The translations under genes were made by a program, and so were the position numbers. Below are positions 28,248 through 38,755 of a stretch of 46,400 bases of DNA, piece by piece (positions within the stretch are counted from its first letter, which is position 1; the number at the start of each line of letters is the position of its first letter). The DNA is from Parietichytrium sp. I65-24A. Lineage: Eukaryota > Sar > Bigyra > Thraustochytrida > Thraustochytriidae. Below the pieces are notes generated by a model, which was not told the DNA's origin, ran no database searches, and worked only from the letters and a program-made list of their open reading frames with translations. Location of the stretch: assembly GCA_012862575.1 (NCBI GenBank), contig BLSF01000129.1:1-46400 (forward strand). The letters run 5' to 3'.

Positions 28248-31200
28248 ATGGGAAAGAAGAAGAAGATCAAGTCGCAGCGCTCGTACGCGACCACCAGCGT
28301 GGCCTCTCTCAACGATGGTCTGGGCATCTCCTCCGCGCGGGCGTCCGCAACTCACATCCCAGCCGCCTCCGTCTCCGTCTCTGTCTCCGTCCCCGCCGCG
28401 CCTGCGGAAGGCGAGGAAGGCAAGAACGGCGGCGCGACGTCTGGTGGCGAAAAAAGTGTCCCCGGCGAGGACACCTTCCAGGACGACTGGCTGGCGGACC
28501 GGAGCGCGCAGGCGGTGCTAGCGGTGCGGCGTAGGGCCCACCGGAGAAGGCAGGCTTGCCGCGCGGACGACGCGAGCCCGGCGCTGGCGCTGGCGCCGGC
28601 CCAGGAACGTTCCGCGCTGGAAGTCCTCCGCGACGCCGGCCTCGTCGACGACCTCAGCGCAGATTTCTGGCCGCGAATCTCGGCGTCCCGCCACCCCAAC
28701 GGCGAAAGTGACCATGGCGACGATGGTGGTGCTCTCCAGAGTACGGAGACTGTTGATCCCCACGATGGACTCGCGGGGGAACTCGCCAAGGAATCCCCGA
28801 AGGAGCCGGAGGAATGGTCGGAGAACGCGCGGCGCGAGATGCAGGCGACGTGGCGAGGTGCGGACGCCGGGCGCATGAAGCAGCGCGCGCTGGAAACGTT
28901 CGTGGAACTGGAGGAGCTGGGCTTTGCTCAGGCCGAAATCGCCGTGGCCGCCGAGCGCTGTGGGCCCGACCCTCGAAAGTGCGTTCACTGGCTCGTCCTG
29001 CACTTGCCCGAGGCGCGCCTGCCCAATGGCTGGGCGCGAGGGGTCCTTCCCGCCAACGACGACCGCGCAGAGGAACAGAAGGAACAGGTCAAAGTCGCGC
29101 TCCACATGGCCGCCGATAGTCCGCGATCGACCTCCACGGCGAAGGAGAGCGCGCCGCCGTCGAAACCATCGCCAAATGCACCAAATGCACCATCGGCAAA
29201 TGCACCAAATGCACCAAATGCACCACCGTCGGCCAATTCGAAAGCACCGGCAAGTCCCAAAGCTTCATCGTCGACAGGCTCGGCAGCGTCGGCTCGAAAC
29301 ACTACTGGAAAGGCAAAAGCAAAGGAATCGGAATCGGAATCGGAGCAGAAACGGCGCATCCTGGAGCTGGCCAAGCGGCAGGCGGAGGAGGCAGCCAGAC
29401 AGGAGGAGCTGGAGGCCAGATCGCCTATGCAAGTGTTCAGGGCCGTGCAGGAGTCTCTACGCGAGAGGATGAAGGCGAAGGAGCTCACGACCATCAGGTC
29501 CGAGAAGAAGCGGATTGGTGCGCAGATCAGAGAACTTCGCGTGGAGCTGATGCAGATGAAGGAAGATCACGCCGAGCTCAAGGGCCTCGACATACACGAC
29601 TTTCTGCCGCAAGAGGAGGAGGACATCAGCCATCTCATTCGCTACGAAGACTTTCCCGCGCCCTCTTCAGCCGCCACGGGAACCCGTGGCAAGGAAATGG
29701 ACTCATACAAGGAACCGGGATCGGAGCTTGGCGAAGGGGATGGAGATGGAGACGGAGACGGAGATGGAGACGATGCGGGGTTCCTCGGGGGGATGTTCGA
29801 TGAATCGGCTGACGATGAGGTGGCGAAACCTGGCTCCTCGCAATCACTATATTCGCTCGTAAAGTTGGAGCTGGACTCGAACAGCGGCAACAAGAAATCC
29901 AAGCCGGACCCTTCCAAGCTATTAGAACAGCACACCAAACAGTCCTTTGGCAAGAACTGCGTGCTGCGCTTCACGAATAAGCCTATCAGCACGACAATGC
30001 ATCAATGCGTGGTCGAGTTTGAAGGCTTCCGATTCGAAATGACTGACAAGTACTGCACCACACAAAAGCTGGCCCGGGAGTATGTGTCGCTGGTTGCGCT
30101 CTTCAATATTGCCAAAGACTACCAATACCATGTCCAACTTCCTCTCAGTGCGCAGAGAATGTGGCTGGATTGGAAGGACAAAGACGAGCAGGAGCAAGAG
30201 GAAAAGATGCGGCGAGAGAGCCTTCAGCGAGCCAAGATCGTCTCCGAGCTAGTGGAGAGGAGGTGCCAGGCTGCTGCCGCGGAAAAGGGACGGAATGGGG
30301 CGAACGCTCACGATCCATCGCGTGCAGACGACGGCGATGGTGATGGGAACACCGCCGATGGCGATGATGTTGAGGGCAGCGGCGTGGATGCCGAGGTCAC
30401 GCCTAATGCTCCAACCAAAAGAAAGAAGGCAAACTTCAGGTTCGTGGACGACGAGCAGAGCGCGATACTGCGCAATCGACTGGAGGAAAGGCTGGCGTCC
30501 AAAAAGTATGGACAGTATAAGGCCGAAAGAGAAACCTTGCCCGTCATGGAAATTCGGGACGACTTGTTCAGGGCCCTTGACTCCAGCAGCGCGGTGGTCG
30601 TTAGCTCTGCAACGGGTAGCGGGAAAACTACACAGATTCCACATTTTCTGTTAGTAAATGAGGTTTTGAATGGGAGAGGCAGCCAGACAAATATTGTTGT
30701 CACTGAGCCGCGTCGAATCTCGGCCATGTCCGTCGCTGAGAGGGTTTCCGCGGAAATGGGCGATGATCGCATTGGAGACGGTGAGTCTCTTGTGGGCTAC
30801 CGAATTCGTGGAGAGCGAAAGGTTGGCCCAAGGTGCAGGCTCGCCTACGAGACCACCGGGGTGCTCTTGCGCTCGCTTCGGTCAGACCCATTACTCTCAA
30901 ATTATAGCCACATTGTCGTCGACGAGGTGCACGAGCGGTCCGTAGAGTCAGACCTCCTGCTGAACATCCTTAAGGAGGTTGTCTTGGAGAGAGAGAAGAA
31001 TGGCGACCCGCTCAAGGTGGTGCTCATGTCTGCAACGATCGATTTAAATAAGCTTAGTGACTATTTCAGCCACGCGCCGATCGTTGAGACTGGGGGCAGG
31101 TCTTTTCCGGTGGTAACGTTTCCTCTAGAAGACGCGATTCAGCTCACCGGGTATGTGTGCGAGCGCGGCTCAGAGTTTTGTATTTCCCGTAACCGCAAGT

Positions 31201-33068
31201 ATGGTGACAAGGATACATACAACGAATACGAGCTCCAAGAAAATGCTTACTCAGAGGCCGCCATGGAGAGCCTGGCAAATTACGACGAGACGAAGGTGAA
31301 CTTTGACCTCATTGAAGCGATTTTGCTTTTCATCGTCAACTCTCGCAAGAAGGGCTTCGCCCCTTCACAGACTGGACCTGTGGAGCAGAGCTTTCTCGGT
31401 GCCTTGGAGACCCTGGATCAAGCTGGGCAACAGGACTCGAACGCGATTCTAGTTTTTCTCCCTGGGCTGTACGAGATTGAGGCCATGTACGCTAGATTGT
31501 CCAATCACCGTGGATTTGCGGACTCTGCTAAGGTGAATATCATTCGGCTCCATTCCGCCTTGTCCAACCAGGCCGAACAGCGAAGCGTTTTTGCGGTACC
31601 GAGAAACGGCGCGCAGAAAATTATTCTCTCCACCAACATAGCAGAGACTGGAGTGACAATTCCTGACGTGTGTTTCGTAATTGACAGCGGTAAGGTGAAA
31701 CAGATGGAGTTTAGCTCGCGAACCAACATTGAGCAGCTGAAAAACGTTTTCACCTCCACTGCCTCTTTGAAGCAGCGTGCTGGTCGCGCAGGGCGCGTGC
31801 GGCCGGGAATTTGCTTCCAACTTTTGTCATCGCACCTACAGCACTCCCTCCCGCAGTTTTCCAAGCCAGAAATTCAGAGGGTCAGTTTAGAAGGTGTCAT
31901 TCTTCAAATCCTCTGCATGGGCAAATTAGACCCTTGGGCATTTCTATCCAAGGCGCTCGACGCCCCGACCCCGAAATCGATCGCCGCCGCCGTGGAAAAC
32001 CTCGAAGACATTGGCGGGCTGGAACGCACTGACGCCGAGTCTCGCACTTCAGAGGGGGGCAAGGTGACATTGCGCCTCACCCCACTGGGCAATCATATTA
32101 GCCAGCTGCCAGTCAACTACAAGATTGCCAAAATGCTCTTGCTCGGAGCGCTCTTTCAGTGCCTCGATCCCATCCTGACAATCGCAAGCTCCATTGGGAT
32201 GGAGGAGCAAAAGCTCTTTGTCAATCCACAACATGGCAATGCTGCCGCCATGCACAAAAGGTTTACGCACCCTTACTCTGACCTTCTTACCTATGCGTTG
32301 GTGTATCGCGCTTGGTCTTTTGAGCTTGCGCGGAGCTCGCAGGACCGCGCAAGTCAGTTTGCCAGGACTTATTTCATCTCGCATCGTTCACTCAAGCAAA
32401 TTCAACGCAGCAAACAAGAGCTCTTAGACATTCTAAAAGGCGCTGGTTTTGCGGGACGCGATGCTCAGATTGACCGCTTTGCAGACCTGAAAGATCGGCC
32501 AGATTCGGATTTCACCTCACTGAGACCATTTCCTGCCAGCGATTTGCTCAACAAAAATGCGACAATTGAGCCGCTCTTGTGCTGCGTTCTCCTCGCTGGC
32601 TTGTATCCCAATCTCGCTCGTCCAGTTCCCAATGGCAAAATTCTCTCCTATGTCTGCAAAGGCGGGGAGAAGGTTTCTCTGATAAACAAGTCCACGAACA
32701 CGGGCATGCTAGCTCCTCAAGTTGCGTTTAATGGTACAAACGGCGGCGGATCCTCGGGAATTCTCACTTTTCTCACCAAGATGAAGACCTCCAAGGTACA
32801 GCTCTACGACTCGACCTTTGTTCCTCCAATGGCACTCATCTTGTTTACCTCGGGTAAGCTTGAGCCTGCCTATGAGAGCCGCTCCATTCTTGCGGATTGG
32901 ATTACAATGCACGCCTCGCCAAGGGTCAGCGCCATCTCGATTGCAATGCGTGAGGCCATTGTCAGCTATATGCAAGATCAATTTGAAAATCCGGACGTGT
33001 CAAAATTAGGAAACACCGCAAGGCTTTTGGATCTCATTGTGTCCTTCGTGAATGATTTCTCAGTATGA
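28248..33068 (+). CDS. DHX29: DHX29-like DExH-box RNA helicase
   Basis: The product is 1,606 residues from an ATG at 28248. DHX29 binds the 40S ribosomal subunit and promotes scanning through structured 5' leaders. The N-terminus MGKKKKIKSQRSYATTSVAS is characteristic of DHX29 and its fungal relatives. A UBA-like helical bundle lies at about 207-255 and a dsRBD-like segment at about 560-625. The helicase core has motif I GSGKTT (790-795), TEPRRISAMSVAERV, motif II DEVH (892-895, DEVH rather than DEAH, as in DHX29), SAT (928-930), STNIAETGVTIPD and motif VI QRAGRAGR (1176-1183). HA2 and OB-fold regions follow to the C-terminus. It is longer than animal DHX29 (about 1,370 residues) because of low-complexity N-terminal insertions such as NAPNAP repeats at 29180-29230. 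Confidence 0.92.
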   Translation: MGKKKKIKSQRSYATTSVASLNDGLGISSARASATHIPAASVSVSVSVPAAPAEGEEGKNGGATSGGEKSVPGEDTFQDDWLADRSAQAVLAVRRRAHRRRQACRADDASPALALAPAQERSALEVLRDAGLVDDLSADFWPRISASRHPNGESDHGDDGGALQSTETVDPHDGLAGELAKESPKEPEEWSENARREMQATWRGADAGRMKQRALETFVELEELGFAQAEIAVAAERCGPDPRKCVHWLVLHLPEARLPNGWARGVLPANDDRAEEQKEQVKVALHMAADSPRSTSTAKESAPPSKPSPNAPNAPSANAPNAPNAPPSANSKAPASPKASSSTGSAASARNTTGKAKAKESESESEQKRRILELAKRQAEEAARQEELEARSPMQVFRAVQESLRERMKAKELTTIRSEKKRIGAQIRELRVELMQMKEDHAELKGLDIHDFLPQEEEDISHLIRYEDFPAPSSAATGTRGKEMDSYKEPGSELGEGDGDGDGDGDGDDAGFLGGMFDESADDEVAKPGSSQSLYSLVKLELDSNSGNKKSKPDPSKLLEQHTKQSFGKNCVLRFTNKPISTTMHQCVVEFEGFRFEMTDKYCTTQKLAREYVSLVALFNIAKDYQYHVQLPLSAQRMWLDWKDKDEQEQEEKMRRESLQRAKIVSELVERRCQAAAAEKGRNGANAHDPSRADDGDGDGNTADGDDVEGSGVDAEVTPNAPTKRKKANFRFVDDEQSAILRNRLEERLASKKYGQYKAERETLPVMEIRDDLFRALDSSSAVVVSSATGSGKTTQIPHFLLVNEVLNGRGSQTNIVVTEPRRISAMSVAERVSAEMGDDRIGDGESLVGYRIRGERKVGPRCRLAYETTGVLLRSLRSDPLLSNYSHIVVDEVHERSVESDLLLNILKEVVLEREKNGDPLKVVLMSATIDLNKLSDYFSHAPIVETGGRSFPVVTFPLEDAIQLTGYVCERGSEFCISRNRKYGDKDTYNEYELQENAYSEAAMESLANYDETKVNFDLIEAILLFIVNSRKKGFAPSQTGPVEQSFLGALETLDQAGQQDSNAILVFLPGLYEIEAMYARLSNHRGFADSAKVNIIRLHSALSNQAEQRSVFAVPRNGAQKIILSTNIAETGVTIPDVCFVIDSGKVKQMEFSSRTNIEQLKNVFTSTASLKQRAGRAGRVRPGICFQLLSSHLQHSLPQFSKPEIQRVSLEGVILQILCMGKLDPWAFLSKALDAPTPKSIAAAVENLEDIGGLERTDAESRTSEGGKVTLRLTPLGNHISQLPVNYKIAKMLLLGALFQCLDPILTIASSIGMEEQKLFVNPQHGNAAAMHKRFTHPYSDLLTYALVYRAWSFELARSSQDRASQFARTYFISHRSLKQIQRSKQELLDILKGAGFAGRDAQIDRFADLKDRPDSDFTSLRPFPASDLLNKNATIEPLLCCVLLAGLYPNLARPVPNGKILSYVCKGGEKVSLINKSTNTGMLAPQVAFNGTNGGGSSGILTFLTKMKTSKVQLYDSTFVPPMALILFTSGKLEPAYESRSILADWITMHASPRVSAISIAMREAIVSYMQDQFENPDVSKLGNTARLLDLIVSFVNDFSV

Positions 33069-33405
33069 TGGTCGTTGCTCTCGCCTCAACAACTCTAGGA
33101 CACGGCCAAAAAAAGGAAAACCAATCCCGTATTCCGTCATTCAGTATTCACACTGCGAATGACATCCAAAGGCTCATCTGCGCTCAGACCGGAGATAAAA
33201 GGGAAGATCGGGAAAGGAGTTTGAGGGATACAGATCTTTATTTTCTCCTTGATGGAAAGTCTACAAGTCAAAAGTATCAATTGAGTTGACTCAAACCAGA
33301 AGTTTAAGGTGAGAGACTCTTTCAGAAATAGAAATTCGAAGAAATTGTGTTTGACGGCTGCTTCCCCATTTCCAAAACTTAAATATGTGGCAACTATTTC
33401 TTTTG
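33069..33405. other. Convergent 3' spacer; no gene seen
   Basis: This AT-rich flank lies between two convergent stop codons. No coding frame, RNA or repeat is recognised. Confidence 0.5.
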
Positions 33406-36306
33406 CTACATGATTTCATCACCTCCACTTGCACACTCATCATCAGTTTCCAAAGCTTCTCCACCATCATCCGTTGCTATATCGGAAGGAGGTGGTAGAG
33501 GCGAGCCACTTTCGGAGGTGTAGTAAACAAACCTTGCAAATCCATACACCCAAAAAGCCTCTTGCAGGGAGAGCTCTCGGTCCGCAAACTCGGCACTGCG
33601 CAAGAGGTCTGATGTCAGCTCAATCACCGTCGGAGACTCCCCGTGGAAGCTCTTTTGAACCGCTGCCGCGAGGGCTTTGCCTTGCATACGATTCGCGCCA
33701 TTTTCACAGAGGTCGACGAAGGCCGACATATTTTCAAGGGTCAACCCGACCCAATATCGCTGTGCATGGGTCCTCGAATAGTCCAAAACCTCGCGCAGAC
33801 TTCCCGCAAGGTGAACCGAGAGGGCTGGGCGAGGATTCTCTTTCTGTGCAGCCAGCGAAAGGATCAAGGATGCATCCTCGGCGTCCGTGTGGCTCTCGAT
33901 ATCAAAGAAAAACTGGAAGAGCTCCAAGTGCTTCATGAGGTAGTCCTTCGTTACATTTAAAGCGTGCGCTGACTCTTGGCGCCGAAGTTTCGACATTGCA
34001 CTTCCTTGCCGCAGAAGATGCGAGAAAGACATAAACCATACAGCAAATTCCTTGAACAAGCCGCCAATTCGCAGATTGCTGAGCTGAAGATCAAGAACGC
34101 CTTCGGCACTAACGTCTTTCAAGGAAACCTCAAATGCCGGCGTTCGACCCCCTGTAATCGCGCCCGTTGCAGTCATATGAAGTTTTCCAGCCAGCGACTT
34201 GATCGCAGAGAGAACATAGCCCACAGTGCTGAAGGCCTTGTGCACATGGCGCAGCCGTCTTAGTCGTATCTCTTCGCTCAGCGTTTTATTGCTTCGCACC
34301 ACTTTCCAAACAGAAGCTCGAAGGACATCCGCAACAATATCCGCATTCATGCGAAAATCAATAGCGTGAATGTGAATCTCCACTTCCATGATTTTCTTCC
34401 CAACAACTGCATCCACTCGTTCCACAAACTTGGCCAGACTCCAGCGCGAAAACTTGGCCGCGTCGCATATCTGGTCGAGGCGGCTTTGTGCAGATGCTTG
34501 TGCACGAGCTGCTGCAGACACTAGCTCCGCGTACTCAGCTGCGAACACCTGGTCATCGTGCGCAAACTTGAACTCGTTCAAATGCCTCCAAAATCGATCA
34601 CTGGCCCACTCGTTGCTGCACTCCTCTCCAGCAGCGAATGTCCGAGAATGTGACTTGGCGCTCCCCTTTGATGGCACTGACCGACACTCATCGCCTGACT
34701 CTTCGGCGTCCGAATCTAGCAGAGAGGCATCAGAGGAGCTCCCCTCCGCGGTGTATTCACTCCCCACTTCTGCGCTTCCAACGCTTCCGTCCGCGCTCTG
34801 CAACCCGCCGGGGCCATCGACCGTGATAAGCTCGCCAATGTACAGGCCGTCACGCAAATGGACCAATTCCTCCAGAGAGAGCTTCTCCAAGGGGAAGACG
34901 CCACCCTGCCAAGACTCCTTCCGCCGGCTCGATCTGACCGCTTCTCCAGACTTAAAACTGTCGTTCAATCTTGCCAGGGCAATCAGTTGGTCCTCTGTCA
35001 TCTCCAGCTTTCGTAAAATCCCTAGCGCTAGCTTGCCTTCTTTCGAAGTTTTGGAGAACAAAGCTCTGGGCAAGTTAACATCCAACTCCGGGGCGCTTGG
35101 CCAACCCATCAACTTGATCTCCAATAGTGCCGCCAAACCCATCGGCTTTTGAGTCGGTGTTGCTCCAGGTGATACGCACGATTTGAGCATGATGTCCCCT
35201 AATTCTGGTGCAAGCTGCCTTTCTAAGGCGTCCTTTATTGCTCCCGGAATCGTAGCGTTCGCAACCGATCGAATGATTGGATCAGCCAACGATTTGTTAG
35301 TTTTCAGTTTGGTGAGCTGAAATTTGAAGTTTTCGGCAGCTTTCCATCGCCGATTTTCGTAGTAAAATATCAAAGCAAACTTCACTTCCGCGTCCATCTC
35401 AACATTTTCAATCTCAAAGTGCTTGCCTTGTATGCTGGCAAAGCCCACTTTGTCCACCGTACGGAGACCCTCCACCTTACACTTGACCACTACTGGGGAT
35501 TCTGACCGAATCGATAGCTCTGCAAAATTTGGGACAGTTTCGGAGCCTTGTTTGCCAGGCTGCGCACTGCTGGCTTGGCTTTCGCGCACGCACAAGTCTG
35601 CGCGGATGCTCCCCTGGATCACTTCTACCCACAAATTCTCGACGCCAAACATGGAGCTTTGTGCGCCGGATCTGATTAAGAACTCCTTCCCTGGAATATG
35701 AAATTCTGTCACGGCGTTCTGAAACCATCCAACAAGAGCCTTGCGCCCGCTCGCCCTTTGCGAAGTGGAGTCCAAAATCGACCCAGGAACCGAAGGTGTT
35801 GCGACAGAAGCAGATCGCTGACGCGGTGAGCTTGTGGTGGATCCGGGGCCAGCAGAAGAGGCGTGCGCAGATACGGAGGCAGAGCCTTGTCTACGTTCGC
35901 GAGGTTTCGAGCCTACAGAACTCACCCCCGTGCCGATGCTCGCCGAGTCGGGGGCGAGCCACCCGGACAAGTCCTCCCCGTACTGCACCATGAGCGCCTC
36001 GTTCAGCTCCCTCGTTCGGCCGCGAAAGTGGTTCAGCACATGCTGGATGGTGCTGATCTTCGACGGATTATGCAGTGTATAGTACTCCCGAAGCGCCCGC
36101 TCAAGCACCGCATGATCTGGCTCGGGCAGCCGAGGCTGCTTGCTCGGACCCGACTTGGAAGCTGTCGAAGTTGGCGCGCGATGGATCTGACTTGCAACGA
36201 GCCGGCCTAGAGCAGCCACGCAGGCCTCTTCACAGGCCCTCTCCGACTGCGCTCTGCGGCTGCGAAGTCGCTCGAGATTCCCCCGAAGCTGCACAAGATT
36301 CTCCAT
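33406..36306 (-). CDS. Large unrecognised protein with helical ends and a beta-rich middle
   Basis: The product is 966 residues from an ATG at 36306; I do not recognise a family. Residues 1-45 are helical and charged. Residues 68-113 (LREYYTLHNPSK, then LNHFRGRTRELNEALMVQYG) resemble a short helical motif that recurs in many protist proteins. Residues 120-180 are Ser-rich and disordered. Residues 190-375 alternate hydrophobics in a beta pattern ending in a long amphipathic helix (IPGAIKDALERQLAPELG), loosely like a lipid-binding TULIP or SMP-type fold. An acidic Ser-rich linker (about 505-555) precedes a second mostly helical half. There is no signal peptide or membrane helix, so it is probably cytosolic. 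A lipid-binding role is only a guess. It shares an 860-base divergent upstream region with the sphingosine kinase gene. Confidence 0.75.
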   Translation of the reverse strand: MENLVQLRGNLERLRSRRAQSERACEEACVAALGRLVASQIHRAPTSTASKSGPSKQPRLPEPDHAVLERALREYYTLHNPSKISTIQHVLNHFRGRTRELNEALMVQYGEDLSGWLAPDSASIGTGVSSVGSKPRERRQGSASVSAHASSAGPGSTTSSPRQRSASVATPSVPGSILDSTSQRASGRKALVGWFQNAVTEFHIPGKEFLIRSGAQSSMFGVENLWVEVIQGSIRADLCVRESQASSAQPGKQGSETVPNFAELSIRSESPVVVKCKVEGLRTVDKVGFASIQGKHFEIENVEMDAEVKFALIFYYENRRWKAAENFKFQLTKLKTNKSLADPIIRSVANATIPGAIKDALERQLAPELGDIMLKSCVSPGATPTQKPMGLAALLEIKLMGWPSAPELDVNLPRALFSKTSKEGKLALGILRKLEMTEDQLIALARLNDSFKSGEAVRSSRRKESWQGGVFPLEKLSLEELVHLRDGLYIGELITVDGPGGLQSADGSVGSAEVGSEYTAEGSSSDASLLDSDAEESGDECRSVPSKGSAKSHSRTFAAGEECSNEWASDRFWRHLNEFKFAHDDQVFAAEYAELVSAAARAQASAQSRLDQICDAAKFSRWSLAKFVERVDAVVGKKIMEVEIHIHAIDFRMNADIVADVLRASVWKVVRSNKTLSEEIRLRRLRHVHKAFSTVGYVLSAIKSLAGKLHMTATGAITGGRTPAFEVSLKDVSAEGVLDLQLSNLRIGGLFKEFAVWFMSFSHLLRQGSAMSKLRRQESAHALNVTKDYLMKHLELFQFFFDIESHTDAEDASLILSLAAQKENPRPALSVHLAGSLREVLDYSRTHAQRYWVGLTLENMSAFVDLCENGANRMQGKALAAAVQKSFHGESPTVIELTSDLLRSAEFADRELSLQEAFWVYGFARFVYYTSESGSPLPPPSDIATDDGGEALETDDECASGGDEIM

Positions 36307-37168
36307 TTTCGGGGAGACTTTGGCCTCTCAAGCTCCGAGAGAGAGAAAGCAAGCCTCGGAAGTATGTGCTGCAAATATCTCTTGAGGCTCTCTACCATCT
36401 TGTCTTCTTCATTGCTGAGACTCGTGGTCCATTGTGTCCATTGCATTGGCCTGATTGTTCTTGATCAATGAACAATTTGTATGATTCAAAAATGTGTTCA
36501 AGTTGACAGCGGGATCAAAAATCGGAGATTGAAAGTTGAAAGGTGGCAATTGAAAACTGAAAAAGAGATAAGTTTCAGTTTCGGAAGTATCTTTCTCTTC
36601 ATCTTTGTCTTCACCAAAAATAGAATGCGACATCCCTACAATCAATCCCTACGCTTAGCATTGGGGTTCTGCATGCATATTCATTTATGCTCTCTTTGTT
36701 CTTTGTATAACCCACCAGGTCTGTCTATGAGCCTTCTACCATAAATTGTATTCTCTTTGCCGCCTTTGGCGGGGCAACTCATTCCTACTGGAAGTGGTAA
36801 TGCCTGTGAGTAGCGAGAGTAGCGAGTACAGAGCAGTCGTATGAAAGGACTACTTTTTGGAGTAGCGGGTTCCGATGGACATTTTGTGAGAAGGTCGGTC
36901 CTCGCAGTCAGTGCTATAGCTAGTCTAGAGTTCTGCTACAACGCAGACATTCGCTTCCAGCGCTAAGGTGCGCGAGTGTACCTAGAGTCCTGGTATGCGC
37001 TCGTCAGTGGTGCCTTCTTTTCTTGCGATATCTCGTGGCGTCTCGTGAGCTGGTGAGAATCTGTGCAGAGCACGGCTTCTCTCAGACGATTGAGCGAGTA
37101 CCGGGCTTCTGTGCGAGTGAGCTGTGCACGCACACATCGTCACGGACGTTGGGCGAACCGTTGGCAGC
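36307..37168. promoter_or_regulatory. Divergent upstream region shared by the 966-residue protein and sphingosine kinase genes
   Basis: Both flanking genes are transcribed outward, so their promoters must lie in these 862 bases. A perfect inverted repeat ATTGTTC/GAACAAT at 36454-36460 and 36470-36476, around a palindromic TTGATCAA loop, sits about 150 bases from the minus-strand ATG. No TATA box or other core element can be assigned with confidence. Confidence 0.45.
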
Positions 37169-38755
37169 ATGGCTCGCATTCGGGCGGGCTCGAGCGGCGA
37201 GCTTGAAGATAGGCTACTGGATCTGCAAGATGGAGCCGGGGATGGGCTCCTTGAGCTGGACGGCGCCCCAATTATACTAGAGAGCAACCTCGGGGATATT
37301 GCGGTTGTTGCTGGTGCAGTGCAAGTAAACGTTAGGCTCTGCATGTCTGCGAGCGTGCTACTTGTACTAGATCGGCTGGACTCGCTTCTCGCAAAAGTTC
37401 TCTTGAGAGATGTCACTTGCATTTACTTGAGGCCAAGAAATACTTCCCAAAGCGGCCTCCAGAGGACGGATTCGTGGTTCACCGACCCTGAGTTTGTGGA
37501 TGACGAGGAGCTTGAGGTTGTCATCGTTTACTACCCAGCCCCGGACCTTTCGGGAGGTTGTTGCTCCAGCTGCCTTTGTTGCGCAGGGTCTCCATCTCGA
37601 ATTAGACGGGAGCTAGTGCTCTTCAGTGACTCTTCACCGGATTTCGTACTTTCCTGGGAGCAGGCACTCACTTCTACTGTAACAGGACCAGGAAACTACG
37701 ATTTGTGCCCTTCCACTTGCCGAAGGATGTTGGTGATCATTTCTCCAAAGAGCGGAAAGAGCCATGGTGTGGAGCAGTTCGAAAACACTGTTCGCCCAAT
37801 ACTAGAGAGCAGCAGAGTCGAGACACAAGTGGTTGTGACCCGATCACAAGGGGACGCCACCATGATCGTTCTGACTACATCGCTGAGCAAGTTTGATGGA
37901 GTTATTGTAGTCGGAGGAGACGGCATGGTGTATGAGGTGCTTCAAGGACTACGAGCGCACAGGGAATATGCAGGCCCGATGCTGCCCTGTAGCATCGGCG
38001 TGGTGCCTTGTGGAAGTGGCAACGGGTTATTTCATTCGCTACGCCATCTGTCGTCAAATGAGGAAGTCCAAGCTGGAAATCCCGTTGAAAGCGCTGCGAT
38101 TGCCATTGCCAGGGGTCGCACCACAGAGGTAGACCTCTGGACAGTTCAGGCGCTGGACTCGGACGGCGCACCGCTACCCGACCGGTTCTCCTGTATATCG
38201 TTTGGCTGGGGCATTGTCGCAGATGTGGACATCGATTCTGAAAAGTACCGATTTTTAGGTGGTACAAGGTTTATGATCGGCGCCCTTAGCCATCTCTGCT
38301 TCCCACCACACTATCGAGCCGTTCTTTCTTATTTACCAAAGGATCGAGATGAGAGTGTGGCCGCAGTAAATGAAGAAATCCCTACGTGGGAGGAGGTGAA
38401 CCCCGAAGAAGGCTTCGCACTAGTTTGGGGAATGAATGTGTCGCACATTACCTCAGATATGCACGCGGCCCCGGGAGCAACACCAAATAATGGTTACATA
38501 GACTTGATGTACATTAAGAGATCTGAGAGCAGCAGGTCTCGTCTCCTCCGCGCGCTTTTGGCGTTGGAATCCGGGGAGCACATTTCACTTCCGTTCGTGC
38601 ATCGCGTGGCTGTGAAGGCTTTCCGTCTAGACGCGTGCTACCCTTCGAGAACCCTTCCAGGCTACCTCACTCTGGACGGCGAGCTTGTCGAGCCAGTCTC
38701 TCGGATGCAGATCACCACAAGCCTCTCACCTGAAGCACGTTTCTTTTCTTTTTGA
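37169..38755 (+). CDS. Sphingosine kinase-like lipid kinase (DAGK catalytic domain)
   Basis: The product is 528 residues from the first ATG at 37169; the longer frame begins at GTG. It should phosphorylate sphingoid bases to sphingoid 1-phosphates, a signalling and degradation step. The N-terminal 160 residues are poorly conserved and contain GGCCSSCLCCAG, a candidate palmitoylation site. The kinase domain opens with LVIISPKSGKSHG, then has VVGGDGMVYEVLQGL (GGDG at 249-252), the nucleotide-binding loop of this superfamily, and VVPCGSGNGL. The segment ISFGWGIVADVDIDSEKYRF is typical of sphingosine kinases and separates them from diacylglycerol kinases. The C-terminal YLTLDGELVEP matches the conserved last motif. 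Ceramide kinase is the main alternative but lacks this ADVDIDSEKYR pattern. Confidence 0.88.
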   Translation: MARIRAGSSGELEDRLLDLQDGAGDGLLELDGAPIILESNLGDIAVVAGAVQVNVRLCMSASVLLVLDRLDSLLAKVLLRDVTCIYLRPRNTSQSGLQRTDSWFTDPEFVDDEELEVVIVYYPAPDLSGGCCSSCLCCAGSPSRIRRELVLFSDSSPDFVLSWEQALTSTVTGPGNYDLCPSTCRRMLVIISPKSGKSHGVEQFENTVRPILESSRVETQVVVTRSQGDATMIVLTTSLSKFDGVIVVGGDGMVYEVLQGLRAHREYAGPMLPCSIGVVPCGSGNGLFHSLRHLSSNEEVQAGNPVESAAIAIARGRTTEVDLWTVQALDSDGAPLPDRFSCISFGWGIVADVDIDSEKYRFLGGTRFMIGALSHLCFPPHYRAVLSYLPKDRDESVAAVNEEIPTWEEVNPEEGFALVWGMNVSHITSDMHAAPGATPNNGYIDLMYIKRSESSRSRLLRALLALESGEHISLPFVHRVAVKAFRLDACYPSRTLPGYLTLDGELVEPVSRMQITTSLSPEARFFSF

